Positions 1 to 7,913 of a stretch of 64,000 nucleotides of DNA are shown in pieces. Source of the stretch: CAUZIZ01 sp965219005. GTDB taxonomy: Bacteria; Acidobacteriota; UBA6911; RPQK01; JAJDTT01. Every line of letters starts with the position of its first letter. Position 1 is the stretch's first letter. Position numbers and translations under genes: made by a program. The stretch spans positions 1,178,001 through 1,242,000 of the forward strand of contig CBDCMS010000002.1 in assembly GCA_965219005.1 (NCBI GenBank), given 5' to 3'. Below the pieces are notes generated by a model. The model was not told the origin of the DNA, did not search any database, and worked only from the letters and a program-made list of their open reading frames with translations.

Positions 1-290
1 AATAGACCGGTCCTTTAGGGCCGGGTAGCCGAGCAGGTGGATGCCGGAGCCTGCTTTAGCGGGCTTCTCGAACAGAGGCTTCAGCCAGGCCGAAGGGCCC
101 CAATGGCTAAAGCCGCAACTCGAGAAGGACCTTGAAAGGCCCTTCCGAAGGGGTGGTGTGGCGGCTGACCCCGGCGTAAACACCGGGTCTATTGCGCTCC
201 GCGCCAGGCCGCTGAAGCGGCCTCCTACACAGGGCAACAAGGCAACGATCGTTAGCGCGCAATCGATGGGAACTAAAATTCCAAATATTT
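1..290. other. Intergenic region with small hairpins
   Basis: No coding region is supported here. Two short fold-back sequences are visible: a bulged hairpin at 167-189 and a perfect 6-bp stem with a TGAA loop at 207-222. The text around them has the low-complexity, palindrome-rich look of the dispersed intergenic repeats elsewhere in the window. The ORF reading across 41-298 has no recognisable protein features. Confidence 0.4.
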
Positions 291-314
291 TTGGCTAGAA
301 TTAGAGGACCTCAT

Positions 315-1826
315 ATGACAACCGAACCTGCAAGTCTCTTCACAACCACCGATTACCTTGTAGTCGTGGTCTACCTTCTGATCGTGGTCGTCGCTGGAAG
401 CTGGGTAGGTAGAGGTCAGAAAACGGTGGGCGAATACTTCCTGGCTGGACGAAGTATGCCCTGGTTGGTGGTGTCTCTATCGATCGTGTCGACCGATCTG
501 AGCGCTATCTCCTACACCGGGGTGCCTGCCTGGATCTGGGCCAAGGACCTGAAGTATACGATGGGGATTTTCCTGCTTCCTCTCGTTCTTCTCTTCATCC
601 TGGTTACCTTTATTTCGATCTTTCATCGGCTTCAGGTTTTCACGACCTACGAATACCTGGAGCACCGATTTCATCCGATAGCGAGAAGCGTGACCTCGGT
701 GCTGTTCCTGGGACAGAGGGGTGTCTGGCTGGCAACCGCGATCTATGCGCCCTCCTTGGCACTCTCTACAGTCAGTGGTTTCTCCATGTTGGGCTGCATC
801 TTGACCCTCGGAGCCCTGGCTACCCTCTACACCGTGCTCGGCGGAATGAAGGCGGTGATCTGGACCGATTTTGTCCAGTTCATCGTCCTTGCAGGCGGAC
901 TCGTCTTCATGATCATTTTTCTCATGTCCTCCCTTCAGTGGGATGCCCCAGGTGTCTGGCAGCGGGCAGGAGAGCTGACGGGTAAGGTCAGCGGAACGCC
1001 CCACACCACCCTGGTGGACTGGTCGTTCGACCTGGGATCCGAGGCTACCGTGTGGTCGATTCTCTTTTTCCTCTTCTTCTACAACGTAGGCACTCTGGGG
1101 ACCGATCAGGTGATCGTGCAACGGTATCTGACTGTCGATACCTTTCGTGGCAAGGCCAAGGCGGTCATGAGTGGGGGAATTATTACCATTGTCCTGGTCC
1201 TGGCCCTGGCCTCGCTGGGTCTACTGCTGGTGGTCTTCTACGACAAGAACCCGCATCTGGCTGCGGGCATCACGCGACCCGACATGCTCGTGCCCCATTT
1301 TGTGGCGTATGTCCTTCCGGTCGGGGTCAGGGGCATGATCCTGGCGGCTCTTCTAGCTGCCACGATGTCCAGCGTGGATTCGGCCCTGAACTCCTTCGCC
1401 ACCGTGGGCATCATGGACCTGTATCGCCGCTGGGCCCGGGATCTAAGTGAGGCTCATCTGCTCCGAATGGGGCGTCTGTTCACCCTCGTAGCCGGAGTCC
1501 TGGCCACTCTAGGTGCCGTGTTCGTGAGCGGAATGCAGTCCACGGTTATAGAGACAGTAGGCAAGCTGGCTTCGACTTTCATAGGTCCCATCAGCGGTAT
1601 GTTTTTCCTGGGTGTTCTCACCCGTCGAGCCAATACCTTCGGGCTGCTTGTGGGTTCCTTTTGTGGTCTTACTACCTCGATATTGGTGGCCTGGACTCCG
1701 ATCAGCCAGGATGTCAACTGGATGTGGACGGCCCCCGCCAGCTCAGCGGTGACCTTCTCCGTCGGATATGTTGTCAGCCTTCTGCGGCCCGAGGCTAAAT
1801 TGGATGAATCGGAGAAGGCGGCGTGA
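315..1826 (+). CDS. Sodium:solute symporter (SSS family)
   Basis: Inner-membrane Na+-coupled symporter of about 503 residues with roughly 13 hydrophobic segments. Near the N terminus it has the SSS hallmark GEYFLAGRSMPW followed by a Ser/Thr-rich helix (SIVSTDLSAISYTG). In the second half it has the typical SSVDSALNS motif followed by a DLYRRW loop. I prefer the ATG at 315, preceded by AGAGGA at 303-308, over the TTG at 291. The substrate cannot be read from sequence; sugars, sugar acids or carboxylates are common for this family. The next gene is convergent, so it may be a single-gene unit. A second SSS gene lies 1.2 kb downstream. Confidence 0.9.
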   Translation: MTTEPASLFTTTDYLVVVVYLLIVVVAGSWVGRGQKTVGEYFLAGRSMPWLVVSLSIVSTDLSAISYTGVPAWIWAKDLKYTMGIFLLPLVLLFILVTFISIFHRLQVFTTYEYLEHRFHPIARSVTSVLFLGQRGVWLATAIYAPSLALSTVSGFSMLGCILTLGALATLYTVLGGMKAVIWTDFVQFIVLAGGLVFMIIFLMSSLQWDAPGVWQRAGELTGKVSGTPHTTLVDWSFDLGSEATVWSILFFLFFYNVGTLGTDQVIVQRYLTVDTFRGKAKAVMSGGIITIVLVLALASLGLLLVVFYDKNPHLAAGITRPDMLVPHFVAYVLPVGVRGMILAALLAATMSSVDSALNSFATVGIMDLYRRWARDLSEAHLLRMGRLFTLVAGVLATLGAVFVSGMQSTVIETVGKLASTFIGPISGMFFLGVLTRRANTFGLLVGSFCGLTTSILVAWTPISQDVNWMWTAPASSAVTFSVGYVVSLLRPEAKLDESEKAA

Positions 1827-1970
1827 CGCATTTGCAGTGGAAGATACCACGGCAGCAATGCTGCGGCTACCTGCCCCTTTTGCGGATGATGGGTTTCTGA
1901 TTCCCCAAGCTCGATGACTCGGACTCCCCATTACAACTTGCCGGCGGACTCTCCTGCCTGGTCGGAAAGA

Positions 1971-2786
1971 TCAATGCATCACCATGCCGCCCGAGACATT
2001 TAGCGCGATGCCGGTGACGTTGTCCGACTGCGCGAGGTAGACCACCGCCTGGCCAATGTCTTCTGGTGTTTGGGTACGACCCAGGGGAATGCGCTTGGAG
2101 ACAAATTCCTGCAGTGCCGCTTCCCGATTGTCTCCCACGTTCTGGGCGCGCCTCTCGATCATGTGCTCGAGCCACATCGAAGTTCCCAGAATCCCGGGGC
2201 ACACTGAATTGACCGTGATGTCATAGGGTGCCATCTCGAGAGCCAGCGATTGGGTGAAGCCGATTACCGCGGACTTGGAGGCACAATAGGCTGCAAGTCC
2301 GGCGCTGGGGATCTTACCGGCGATGGAGGCGGTGTTGATGATTCGCCCCCGACGGCGCTTCATCATCTCTGGGAGTACGGATCGGCAACAGAGAAAGACG
2401 CCCTTGAGGTTGACGTTTATGACGGCGTCCCATTGTTCCTCAGTCATTTCCACCGTGGGCTGGTAGTGGACGACGCCGGCGTTGTTGCACAGGATATCGA
2501 CGGGCCCCAGTTCCAGAGAGACCGCTTCGAACATTTCCTCTATCTGGTTGGCCTGGGTGACGTCGACGGGCACGCCCATGGCCTTCACCCCCAGGCTAGT
2601 GAGGGTCTCGACGGTGTGGTGTACATCGGTTTCGCTGGAAAGAAGATATCCGCCGGTCCCTTGCGTGGGGCTGTAGAGATCGGCAACGGCAACGGCTGAG
2701 CCTTGATGGGCCAGAGCCAGGGCGATCCCTCGTCCGATCCCCCGGGCTCCTCCAGTAACGACAGCGGTCTTTCCCCTTAGCTCCAT
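1971..2786 (-). CDS. Short-chain dehydrogenase/reductase (SDR)
   Basis: NAD(P)-dependent oxidoreductase of 271 residues. It shows the classical SDR pattern: TGGARGIG cofactor loop near residue 10, NNAG in the central strand, a Ser in NTASIAGK, and the catalytic YCASK motif (Tyr-x3-Lys). The C-terminal PG motif (NSVCPGILG) is also present. An insertion after the second strand (DLYSPTQGTGGYLLSS) is somewhat longer than usual. The start at the codon for MELRGKTAVVTGG fits the family better than the upstream ATG at 2831. It is divergent from the second SSS gene, which suggests a role in oxidising an imported sugar or polyol; that is inference. Confidence 0.9.
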   Translation of the reverse strand: MELRGKTAVVTGGARGIGRGIALALAHQGSAVAVADLYSPTQGTGGYLLSSETDVHHTVETLTSLGVKAMGVPVDVTQANQIEEMFEAVSLELGPVDILCNNAGVVHYQPTVEMTEEQWDAVINVNLKGVFLCCRSVLPEMMKRRRGRIINTASIAGKIPSAGLAAYCASKSAVIGFTQSLALEMAPYDITVNSVCPGILGTSMWLEHMIERRAQNVGDNREAALQEFVSKRIPLGRTQTPEDIGQAVVYLAQSDNVTGIALNVSGGMVMH

Positions 2787-2846
2787 CTGCTGTGAATCCG
2801 ACGGCTGCCTCGCCAGGAGCAGCCCGATCAATGTCCTCTATCGTAC

Positions 2847-2975
2847 CCAATAACAGTGAACAGTGAATGGCAGCGGTAAGCGGTGATCAGTGACTGTTGG
2901 TCCCCCCCCAATACTGTTTACTGTCGATTGGGCACTGTACACTGCCCACTGTTCACTGTTCACGGCCCACTCCTC
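2847..2975. repeat. Inverted array of CAGTGAACAGTG-type repeats
   Basis: The divergent intergenic region between the SDR and SSS genes holds several copies of ACAGTGAACAGTG and CACTGTTCACTG words in opposite orientations, able to fold back on each other, plus a run of eight C residues near 2910. The same words (AGTGATCAGTGAACAGT) recur at the ends of the large dispersed repeats at 13008, 41555, 48848 and 61256. Any promoter for the two divergent genes must lie inside or beside this repeat. Confidence 0.55.
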
Positions 2976-2986
2976 CAGGGCAAGGC

Positions 2987-4480
2987 ATGGAAACAATAGA
3001 CGTCGTAATCCTCGTCCTCTACCTGACTGTGATCATCAGCCTGGGGCTGTACTTTTCCCGCCGGCAGAAGTCGACCGAAGACTACTTCCTGGCTGGCCGA
3101 AACATGCCTGGCTGGGTGGTTGGCTTCTCCCTGATGGGAACGGTGGTCAGCAGCGCTACCTTCGTCGGGCACCCCGGGAACACTTTCAAGAACGACTTCT
3201 GGATGCTGTCCCTCTATCTTGCGACACCCCTGGTCATGACCCAGGTCGTTCGTATTCTGGTCTTCTATCGGCACAGCATCAAGATGAGTGTGTACGAATA
3301 TCTGGGGGATCGCTTTGGCTACCCGGCCCAGGCCTACGGTTCTTTCGCCTTCGTCATGAGTCGCATCCTGGATATGAGCATGACCTTCTACTTCCTGGCC
3401 ATTGCGGTCGCGTTTCTCTCCGGTTACGACATCTGGTGGGTCATCTTGATTCTAGGGCTTTTCACACTCGTCTATACCGTTCTGGGAGGTATTGCGGCCG
3501 TGGTCTGGACCGATGTCATCCAGGCAGTGTTGCTCGTGGGTGGTGGACTGCTCTGTGTCGGAATCGTGCTCTTTACTTCCGATTTTGGCCCCCAGAAGGT
3601 GATCTCCACCGCCTGGCAGGGAGGCAAGTTTGGTCTGGGAAGCTTTCAATTCAGCTTGATCGAGAACAATTTCTGGATCTTTGTGGTGGGGGGGGTGTTT
3701 CAGGCCTTCCAGTCTTTCGCCATCAGTCAGAGCGCGGTGCAGCGATATCTGTTGGCTCGTACCGATCGGGAAGCCAGGCGCAGTGCCATTGCCGGAGTCC
3801 TTTCTTGCATTCCGGTGTGGCTTCTATTCATGTTCCTGGGTGCCTGCCTTTGGGCCTTTTACCAGCTGGGAGGCAATTCGGTGCCAGCAGAGGTTGTTGC
3901 CGTCAAGGACAATATCCTGCCCTACTTCATCAAGACCGAGTTGCCCCACGGCATCATCGGTTTGATGCTGGCCGCTCTGGTGGCTGCCGCCATGTCCAGC
4001 CTGGATTCAGATTTGAATAGCGTCGCAGCGGTAGTGGTTCAGAACTTCTACCGAAGATTCCGGCCGAGGTCGACGGATCGGCAGCAGCTCGCTGTAGGGC
4101 GCTCATCCGTGGTGGTGGTCGGTCTAGCTTCCATCCTGATGGCCCAACAGTGGATCGGCATCGAGTCTTTTGTGGAGTTCGGAGTAGGACTGGCGTCGGT
4201 CTTCTCAGGCGGAATGGTCGGTCTTTTCGGCCTGGGGGTCCTCTTTCGACGCGCTACCGCGACCGGTGCCTATGCCGGGATAGCTGCTTGCGTTCTCTTG
4301 ACGGGTTGGGCAACTCTGACACGGATTCGGTTGCCCGAAATGGAGGCACCTTTTCTCAATCTGGGTCCCTACAACTACACCTGGGTTCCGGTTCTGATCG
4401 GGATTCTGGCAAATCTGGCCTTGGTGGGTGTGGGGCTGGCAGTCAGTTTGCTGGGTGGGAGTACCCGAAAAGAGGCGTAG
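2987..4480 (+). CDS. Sodium:solute symporter (SSS family), second copy
   Basis: Inner-membrane symporter of 497 residues, paralogous to the gene at 315. It has the TEDYFLAGRNMPGW motif, the Ser/Gly-rich segment FSLMGTVVSSATFVG, and the SSLDSDLNSVAAVVVQNFYRRF region. The start at METIDVVILVLYL gives the usual short external N terminus; the upstream extension to 2897 translates repeat sequence and is rejected. It is divergent from the SDR gene and followed about 250 bp later by the ABC ATPase gene. The exact substrate is unknown. Confidence 0.9.
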   Translation: METIDVVILVLYLTVIISLGLYFSRRQKSTEDYFLAGRNMPGWVVGFSLMGTVVSSATFVGHPGNTFKNDFWMLSLYLATPLVMTQVVRILVFYRHSIKMSVYEYLGDRFGYPAQAYGSFAFVMSRILDMSMTFYFLAIAVAFLSGYDIWWVILILGLFTLVYTVLGGIAAVVWTDVIQAVLLVGGGLLCVGIVLFTSDFGPQKVISTAWQGGKFGLGSFQFSLIENNFWIFVVGGVFQAFQSFAISQSAVQRYLLARTDREARRSAIAGVLSCIPVWLLFMFLGACLWAFYQLGGNSVPAEVVAVKDNILPYFIKTELPHGIIGLMLAALVAAAMSSLDSDLNSVAAVVVQNFYRRFRPRSTDRQQLAVGRSSVVVVGLASILMAQQWIGIESFVEFGVGLASVFSGGMVGLFGLGVLFRRATATGAYAGIAACVLLTGWATLTRIRLPEMEAPFLNLGPYNYTWVPVLIGILANLALVGVGLAVSLLGGSTRKEA

Positions 4481-4528
4481 CTCCCAGTCGCGTTCCCATC
4501 CTTCGACGTTCCCCTCCAGCCTTCGAAA

Positions 4529-4630
4529 TTCGCCTGTTCGACATTCTGCGGTTCAGCCTTCATCGGTTGCCTTCCCCAAAGCAAGGAAGAAAAGGCTAAA
4601 TGACAAACCGCAAAACACCGAACAGGCGAA
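4529..4630. repeat. Imperfect inverted repeat downstream of SSS gene
   Basis: Arms at 4529-4560 and 4592-4630 are imperfect reverse complements, sharing TTCGCCTGTTCG, GCGGTT and AGCCTT blocks, and are separated by about 31 nt. It lies 48 bp after the SSS stop. It could act as a transcription attenuator or be a miniature dispersed repeat. No T-run typical of an intrinsic terminator follows. Confidence 0.45.
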
Positions 4631-4734
4631 CGCCGAAGTAGCGCTGTACTTACCCTTGTCACGAAAGATCGTAAAATGGTTGATCTCCAAGATCTCGGGT
4701 CGAGGGGCAAGAGGGAGTGCACTATAAGAACAAC

Positions 4735-6249
4735 ATGGCTCAAACGACGCATGCTCCCTTGCTCCTGATGGAGGGTATCTACAAGTCTTTCCCCGGTGTT
4801 CAGGCTCTGAGCGGCGTCAGCCTGGAGGTGAGGTCAGGTGAGGTCATGGCACTTGTCGGAGAGAACGGGGCGGGCAAGAGTACCCTGATCAAGGTCCTGA
4901 GCGGCGCTCACCTTCCGGACTTTGGCTCTATCCGAATTGGGGGAGAGCCTCAATCGATTGCCAATCCGGTGGATGCGCAGCGGGCAGGGGTGGCTGTGAT
5001 CTACCAGGAATTCAACTTGATCCCGTCCCTGACCGCCCGAGAGAACATCTTCCTGGGTCAGGAGCGAGCCGCTGCAGGTTTCATCCTGCATCAGCAAGAA
5101 CGTGAGGCAGCGGCAAAACTATTCCGGCGCCTTGGGGTGTCGGTTGACCCTGACTTGCCCTGTGGCGAGCTGACCGTCGCACAACAGCAGATCGTCGAAA
5201 TCGCCAAGGCGCTGTCCTTGGAGGCCAGGATCATCGTGATGGATGAGCCCACGGCGACCCTGACTGGAGGCGAAGTAAAGAGACTTTTCTCGATCATTCG
5301 GGAGCTGAAGACTCATGAGATTGGGATCGTCTATGTGAGCCACCGGTTGCAGGAGATTTCCGAGATTGCTGATCGTGTTACCGTGCTTCGCGATGGCTTT
5401 CAGGTAGCCGTTTGCGAGCCCTCCACGGTTGTCCGTGAGGAACTGATCGAGATGATGGTGGGGCGAAAGCTGGAGAGTGAGTTTCCAGAACGGGAGGTTG
5501 AAATTGGCGTCAGCTGTCTCGAGGTCGAGAAGCTGAGTCGAGGACAGCAGGTCAAGGACGTTTCCTTCTGTCTCCGCAAGGGAGAGGTGGTGGGAATGAC
5601 GGGACTGGTGGGCGCTGGTCGCACCGAGACTGCCCAGCTGATCTTTGGCGCGAGGCAGTGTGACTCCGGCTCCATGCGGCTCAATGGGCAACCCTTGACG
5701 GTTCGGAGTCCTCGTCAGGCTATTGAAAAAGGCATCTGTCTCCTGTCGGAAGACCGGAAGGCGGAGGGATTGATTTTGAAGCACTCGCCGCTGGTCAACT
5801 TCGGCCTCCCGAATTTGTCTCGTTTTTCCCGGCTCGGTTTCGTTAGTGGTAAGAGGGAGCGATCTGCCTTTGGGCGTTACGCGAAGAGCCTGCGCATCAC
5901 CATGGCTGACCCGGACCAACCCAGCCGAAACCTCTCCGGCGGGAATCAGCAGAAGGTTGTCTTGGCCAAGTGGCTGGAGGCGAACTCCGAAGTGATCATT
6001 TTCGACGAGCCGACACGGGGGATCGACGTCGGGGCCAAGTACGAGATCTACGTCCTGATCAACGAGCTCGCGCGACAAGGGAAGGCGATTCTTCTCATCA
6101 GTTCGGAGCTCCCGGAAGTTCTGGGAATGTGCGACCGGATCCTAGTGATGCAGAGCGGCAGGATCACCGGTGAAATCACCGACGTCGAGCACTCCACCCA
6201 GGAGCAGATCATGGATCTGGCAATCGCGCCGGTGTCTCTTGTGTCGTAG
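4735..6249 (+). CDS. Sugar ABC transporter ATPase (RbsA/MglA type)
   Basis: Cytoplasmic ATPase of a CUT2-type sugar importer, 504 residues, with two tandem nucleotide-binding domains. The first domain has GENGAGKST (Walker A), the degenerate signature LTVAQQQIVEIAKAL and IVMDEPTATLT (Walker B). The second has the degenerate P-loop GLVGAGRTE, an intact LSGGNQQK signature and IIFDEPTRGIDVG. This asymmetry is typical of RbsA/MglA. ATG 4735 is chosen; GTG 4717 in the same frame has a GAGGG sequence too close to serve as a ribosome site, so the start is uncertain. The cognate permease is probably the gene at 7914, with an antisense gene between them. No periplasmic binding protein gene is visible. 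Confidence 0.93.
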   Translation: MAQTTHAPLLLMEGIYKSFPGVQALSGVSLEVRSGEVMALVGENGAGKSTLIKVLSGAHLPDFGSIRIGGEPQSIANPVDAQRAGVAVIYQEFNLIPSLTARENIFLGQERAAAGFILHQQEREAAAKLFRRLGVSVDPDLPCGELTVAQQQIVEIAKALSLEARIIVMDEPTATLTGGEVKRLFSIIRELKTHEIGIVYVSHRLQEISEIADRVTVLRDGFQVAVCEPSTVVREELIEMMVGRKLESEFPEREVEIGVSCLEVEKLSRGQQVKDVSFCLRKGEVVGMTGLVGAGRTETAQLIFGARQCDSGSMRLNGQPLTVRSPRQAIEKGICLLSEDRKAEGLILKHSPLVNFGLPNLSRFSRLGFVSGKRERSAFGRYAKSLRITMADPDQPSRNLSGGNQQKVVLAKWLEANSEVIIFDEPTRGIDVGAKYEIYVLINELARQGKAILLISSELPEVLGMCDRILVMQSGRITGEITDVEHSTQEQIMDLAIAPVSLVS

Positions 6250-6322
6250 GTGGCGATGGCTTGAAGTCACAAGATGTGATTTCAAGTTTCCAGAACTCAC
6301 TCCGGCGAGGCGCTCGGGCTTG

Positions 6323-7759
6323 TCACTCGCCGAAGCAGTAGAGGGTGCCCAGGGTCCGGACATAGATCCGATCGTCGGCGATTGCAGGAGTTGCAAGGCA
6401 GTCCTCCTGGAGGCGGGTGGTCGCCAGCACCTCCCAGTCTCCTGCAGCCTTCAAGGTGGTGAGGTCGCCGTCTTCGCTGACTAGATAGACTTTGTCCCCA
6501 GCTCCGACCGGGGAGGCCCAATACTTGCCGATGGCTTTCTTCAGTCGACTCTGCTTCAGTACTCGGCCGCTGGCCGGATCAAGGCTGGTCACTATTCCAC
6601 CATCCTTGACCAGGAAGATAACATTCTTGATCAGCAGTGGAGAGGAGGTATTGGGCAGCGCCTTGTAGTGGCGCCAGATCACATGAGAGTCGGTGAGATC
6701 ACCGCGGGCGTTACCGGGCCGAATAGCCACCAGACTGTTTTCCGGGGACAACCGAGCCCGATAGAATTTCCAGTCCCGCCTGCCCATCACGCCGTCCTGG
6801 TCCAGATCCCACAGATTCCAAGTGCCTCGCTCTCGGATCTTGGGTTCGGGGGATTCCTGAGCGGAAAGCGTGCCGTCCCGGTTCGTATCGTATTGGGACA
6901 ATGCCTCGTCAAAGGGAGGGAGCGAGCGTCGCGGACCCGACTCCCAGGCGTTGACGTAGATGGTGCCTTTGGAAATGATGGGGACGCACTTTACCTGCCA
7001 GGCCATGCGCCGGACCCACCACAGCTTTTCGCCGGTATCCAGACGATACGAAGCAGCCTGAAAGGAACCGGGGACGATCACCTGAGCAGGCCCCTTTCTG
7101 GGCCGGTAGATGGCGGGAGTGGCATAGCCTCGAGTGACCTCTGGGCGATCCGTCTTCCAGCGGATGCTGCCATCCTTCTGATCCAATGCGATAACGAATG
7201 AGCCGGAATCCTGGTCACAAATGAGCAGCAGCATGCCGTCGGCCAGAATGGGCGACGAGCCGTGACCGTTCGCATTGTGGAAAGGACCCAGAGGTGATCG
7301 CCAGCGTTCGCTTCCATCTGGGCCGTAGGAGAGGATTCCGAAGTCGCCGAAGAAGACGTAGACGTTCGTTCCGTCGGTGACCGGAGTGGAGCTCGCCGGG
7401 CCATGGGTCGACTGGAACGATTCCTCCCGCGGCCGCGGTGCCTGGCGGCGCCAGAGCACCTTTCCGGTTGCTCTGTCCAGACTGATGGTCAGCAGCTTTT
7501 TCCCCTCGTAGGCAGTCACGAAAATGTGATCCCGGGAGAGAACCGGTGAGGAGTGCCCGGGCGGCAGCGAAGCTTTCCAGATCAGGTTCTCGTTGAGGTC
7601 AAGCTTCTCGGGTAGATTGCTGCTTTGCGCAACCCCCAGGCCTGAAGGACCCCTGAACTGGGACCAGTCCGAAGATGAGGTCGCCACTTCGGATGCCTGC
7701 CAGGTGACTAACGTGGCGAGCAGACAGACCGGAAGAATCGATAGTCTCATGCGGGTCAC
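6323..7759 (-). CDS. Secreted PQQ-like beta-propeller protein with EF-hands
   Basis: Exported protein of 478 residues with an N-terminal signal peptide (hydrophobic LSILPVCLLATLVTWQA). The body contains repeated blades such as ATGKVLWRR, KDGSIRWKT, DTGEKLWWV and ASGRVLKQS, typical of PQQ-like (outer-membrane-assembly or dehydrogenase-type) eight-bladed propellers. No quinoprotein dehydrogenase catalytic region is evident. Near residue 290 there are two EF-hand-like loops, DTNRDGTLSAQE and DLDQDGVMGRRD, giving an unusual calcium-binding insert within the propeller. It sits antisense between the ABC ATPase and permease genes. Role unknown; scaffold or ligand binding in the periplasm is plausible. 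Confidence 0.85.
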   Translation of the reverse strand: MTRMRLSILPVCLLATLVTWQASEVATSSSDWSQFRGPSGLGVAQSSNLPEKLDLNENLIWKASLPPGHSSPVLSRDHIFVTAYEGKKLLTISLDRATGKVLWRRQAPRPREESFQSTHGPASSTPVTDGTNVYVFFGDFGILSYGPDGSERWRSPLGPFHNANGHGSSPILADGMLLLICDQDSGSFVIALDQKDGSIRWKTDRPEVTRGYATPAIYRPRKGPAQVIVPGSFQAASYRLDTGEKLWWVRRMAWQVKCVPIISKGTIYVNAWESGPRRSLPPFDEALSQYDTNRDGTLSAQESPEPKIRERGTWNLWDLDQDGVMGRRDWKFYRARLSPENSLVAIRPGNARGDLTDSHVIWRHYKALPNTSSPLLIKNVIFLVKDGGIVTSLDPASGRVLKQSRLKKAIGKYWASPVGAGDKVYLVSEDGDLTTLKAAGDWEVLATTRLQEDCLATPAIADDRIYVRTLGTLYCFGE

Positions 7760-7854
7760 AGTCTCTTTCCTAGCCCATTCGCCATGCCGAGGTCAAGGAC
7801 GGCGTAGGCAGCGGTTTCCCGAATCCGGATCAGGCGACCAAAACTGAAGCCTTT

Positions 7855-7889
7855 AACCTGCGACCTGCAACCTGTAACCTGCAACCCTG
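7855..7889. repeat. Heptamer tandem repeat (AACCTGC)n
   Basis: Four near-perfect copies of AACCTGC-like heptamers run from 7855 to 7882, with a degenerate fifth. They lie in the divergent region between the propeller gene and the permease gene, 25-60 bp before the permease start, so variation in copy number could alter promoter spacing. Confidence 0.6.
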
Positions 7890-7913
7890 AAACAGACGCT
7901 TCCATCAAGAACG

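Noticed and set aside
477..1121. Long antisense ORF (214 codons) opposite the first SSS gene
   Set aside because: The SSS gene on the other strand has clear family motifs; the antisense protein is low complexity, with no domain or ribosome site.
2890..4020. ORF of 376 codons in a shifted frame over SSS copy 2
   Set aside because: It begins in repeat sequence and overlaps a complete symporter; frame analysis supports only the symporter.
5119..6078. Antisense ORF of 319 codons opposite the ABC ATPase
   Set aside because: It lies wholly inside a well-conserved ATPase gene; its translation shows no fold.
7855..7889. Heptamer repeats considered as a CRISPR or iteron array
   Set aside because: The unit is only 7 bp without spacers, and no cas or replication gene is near.
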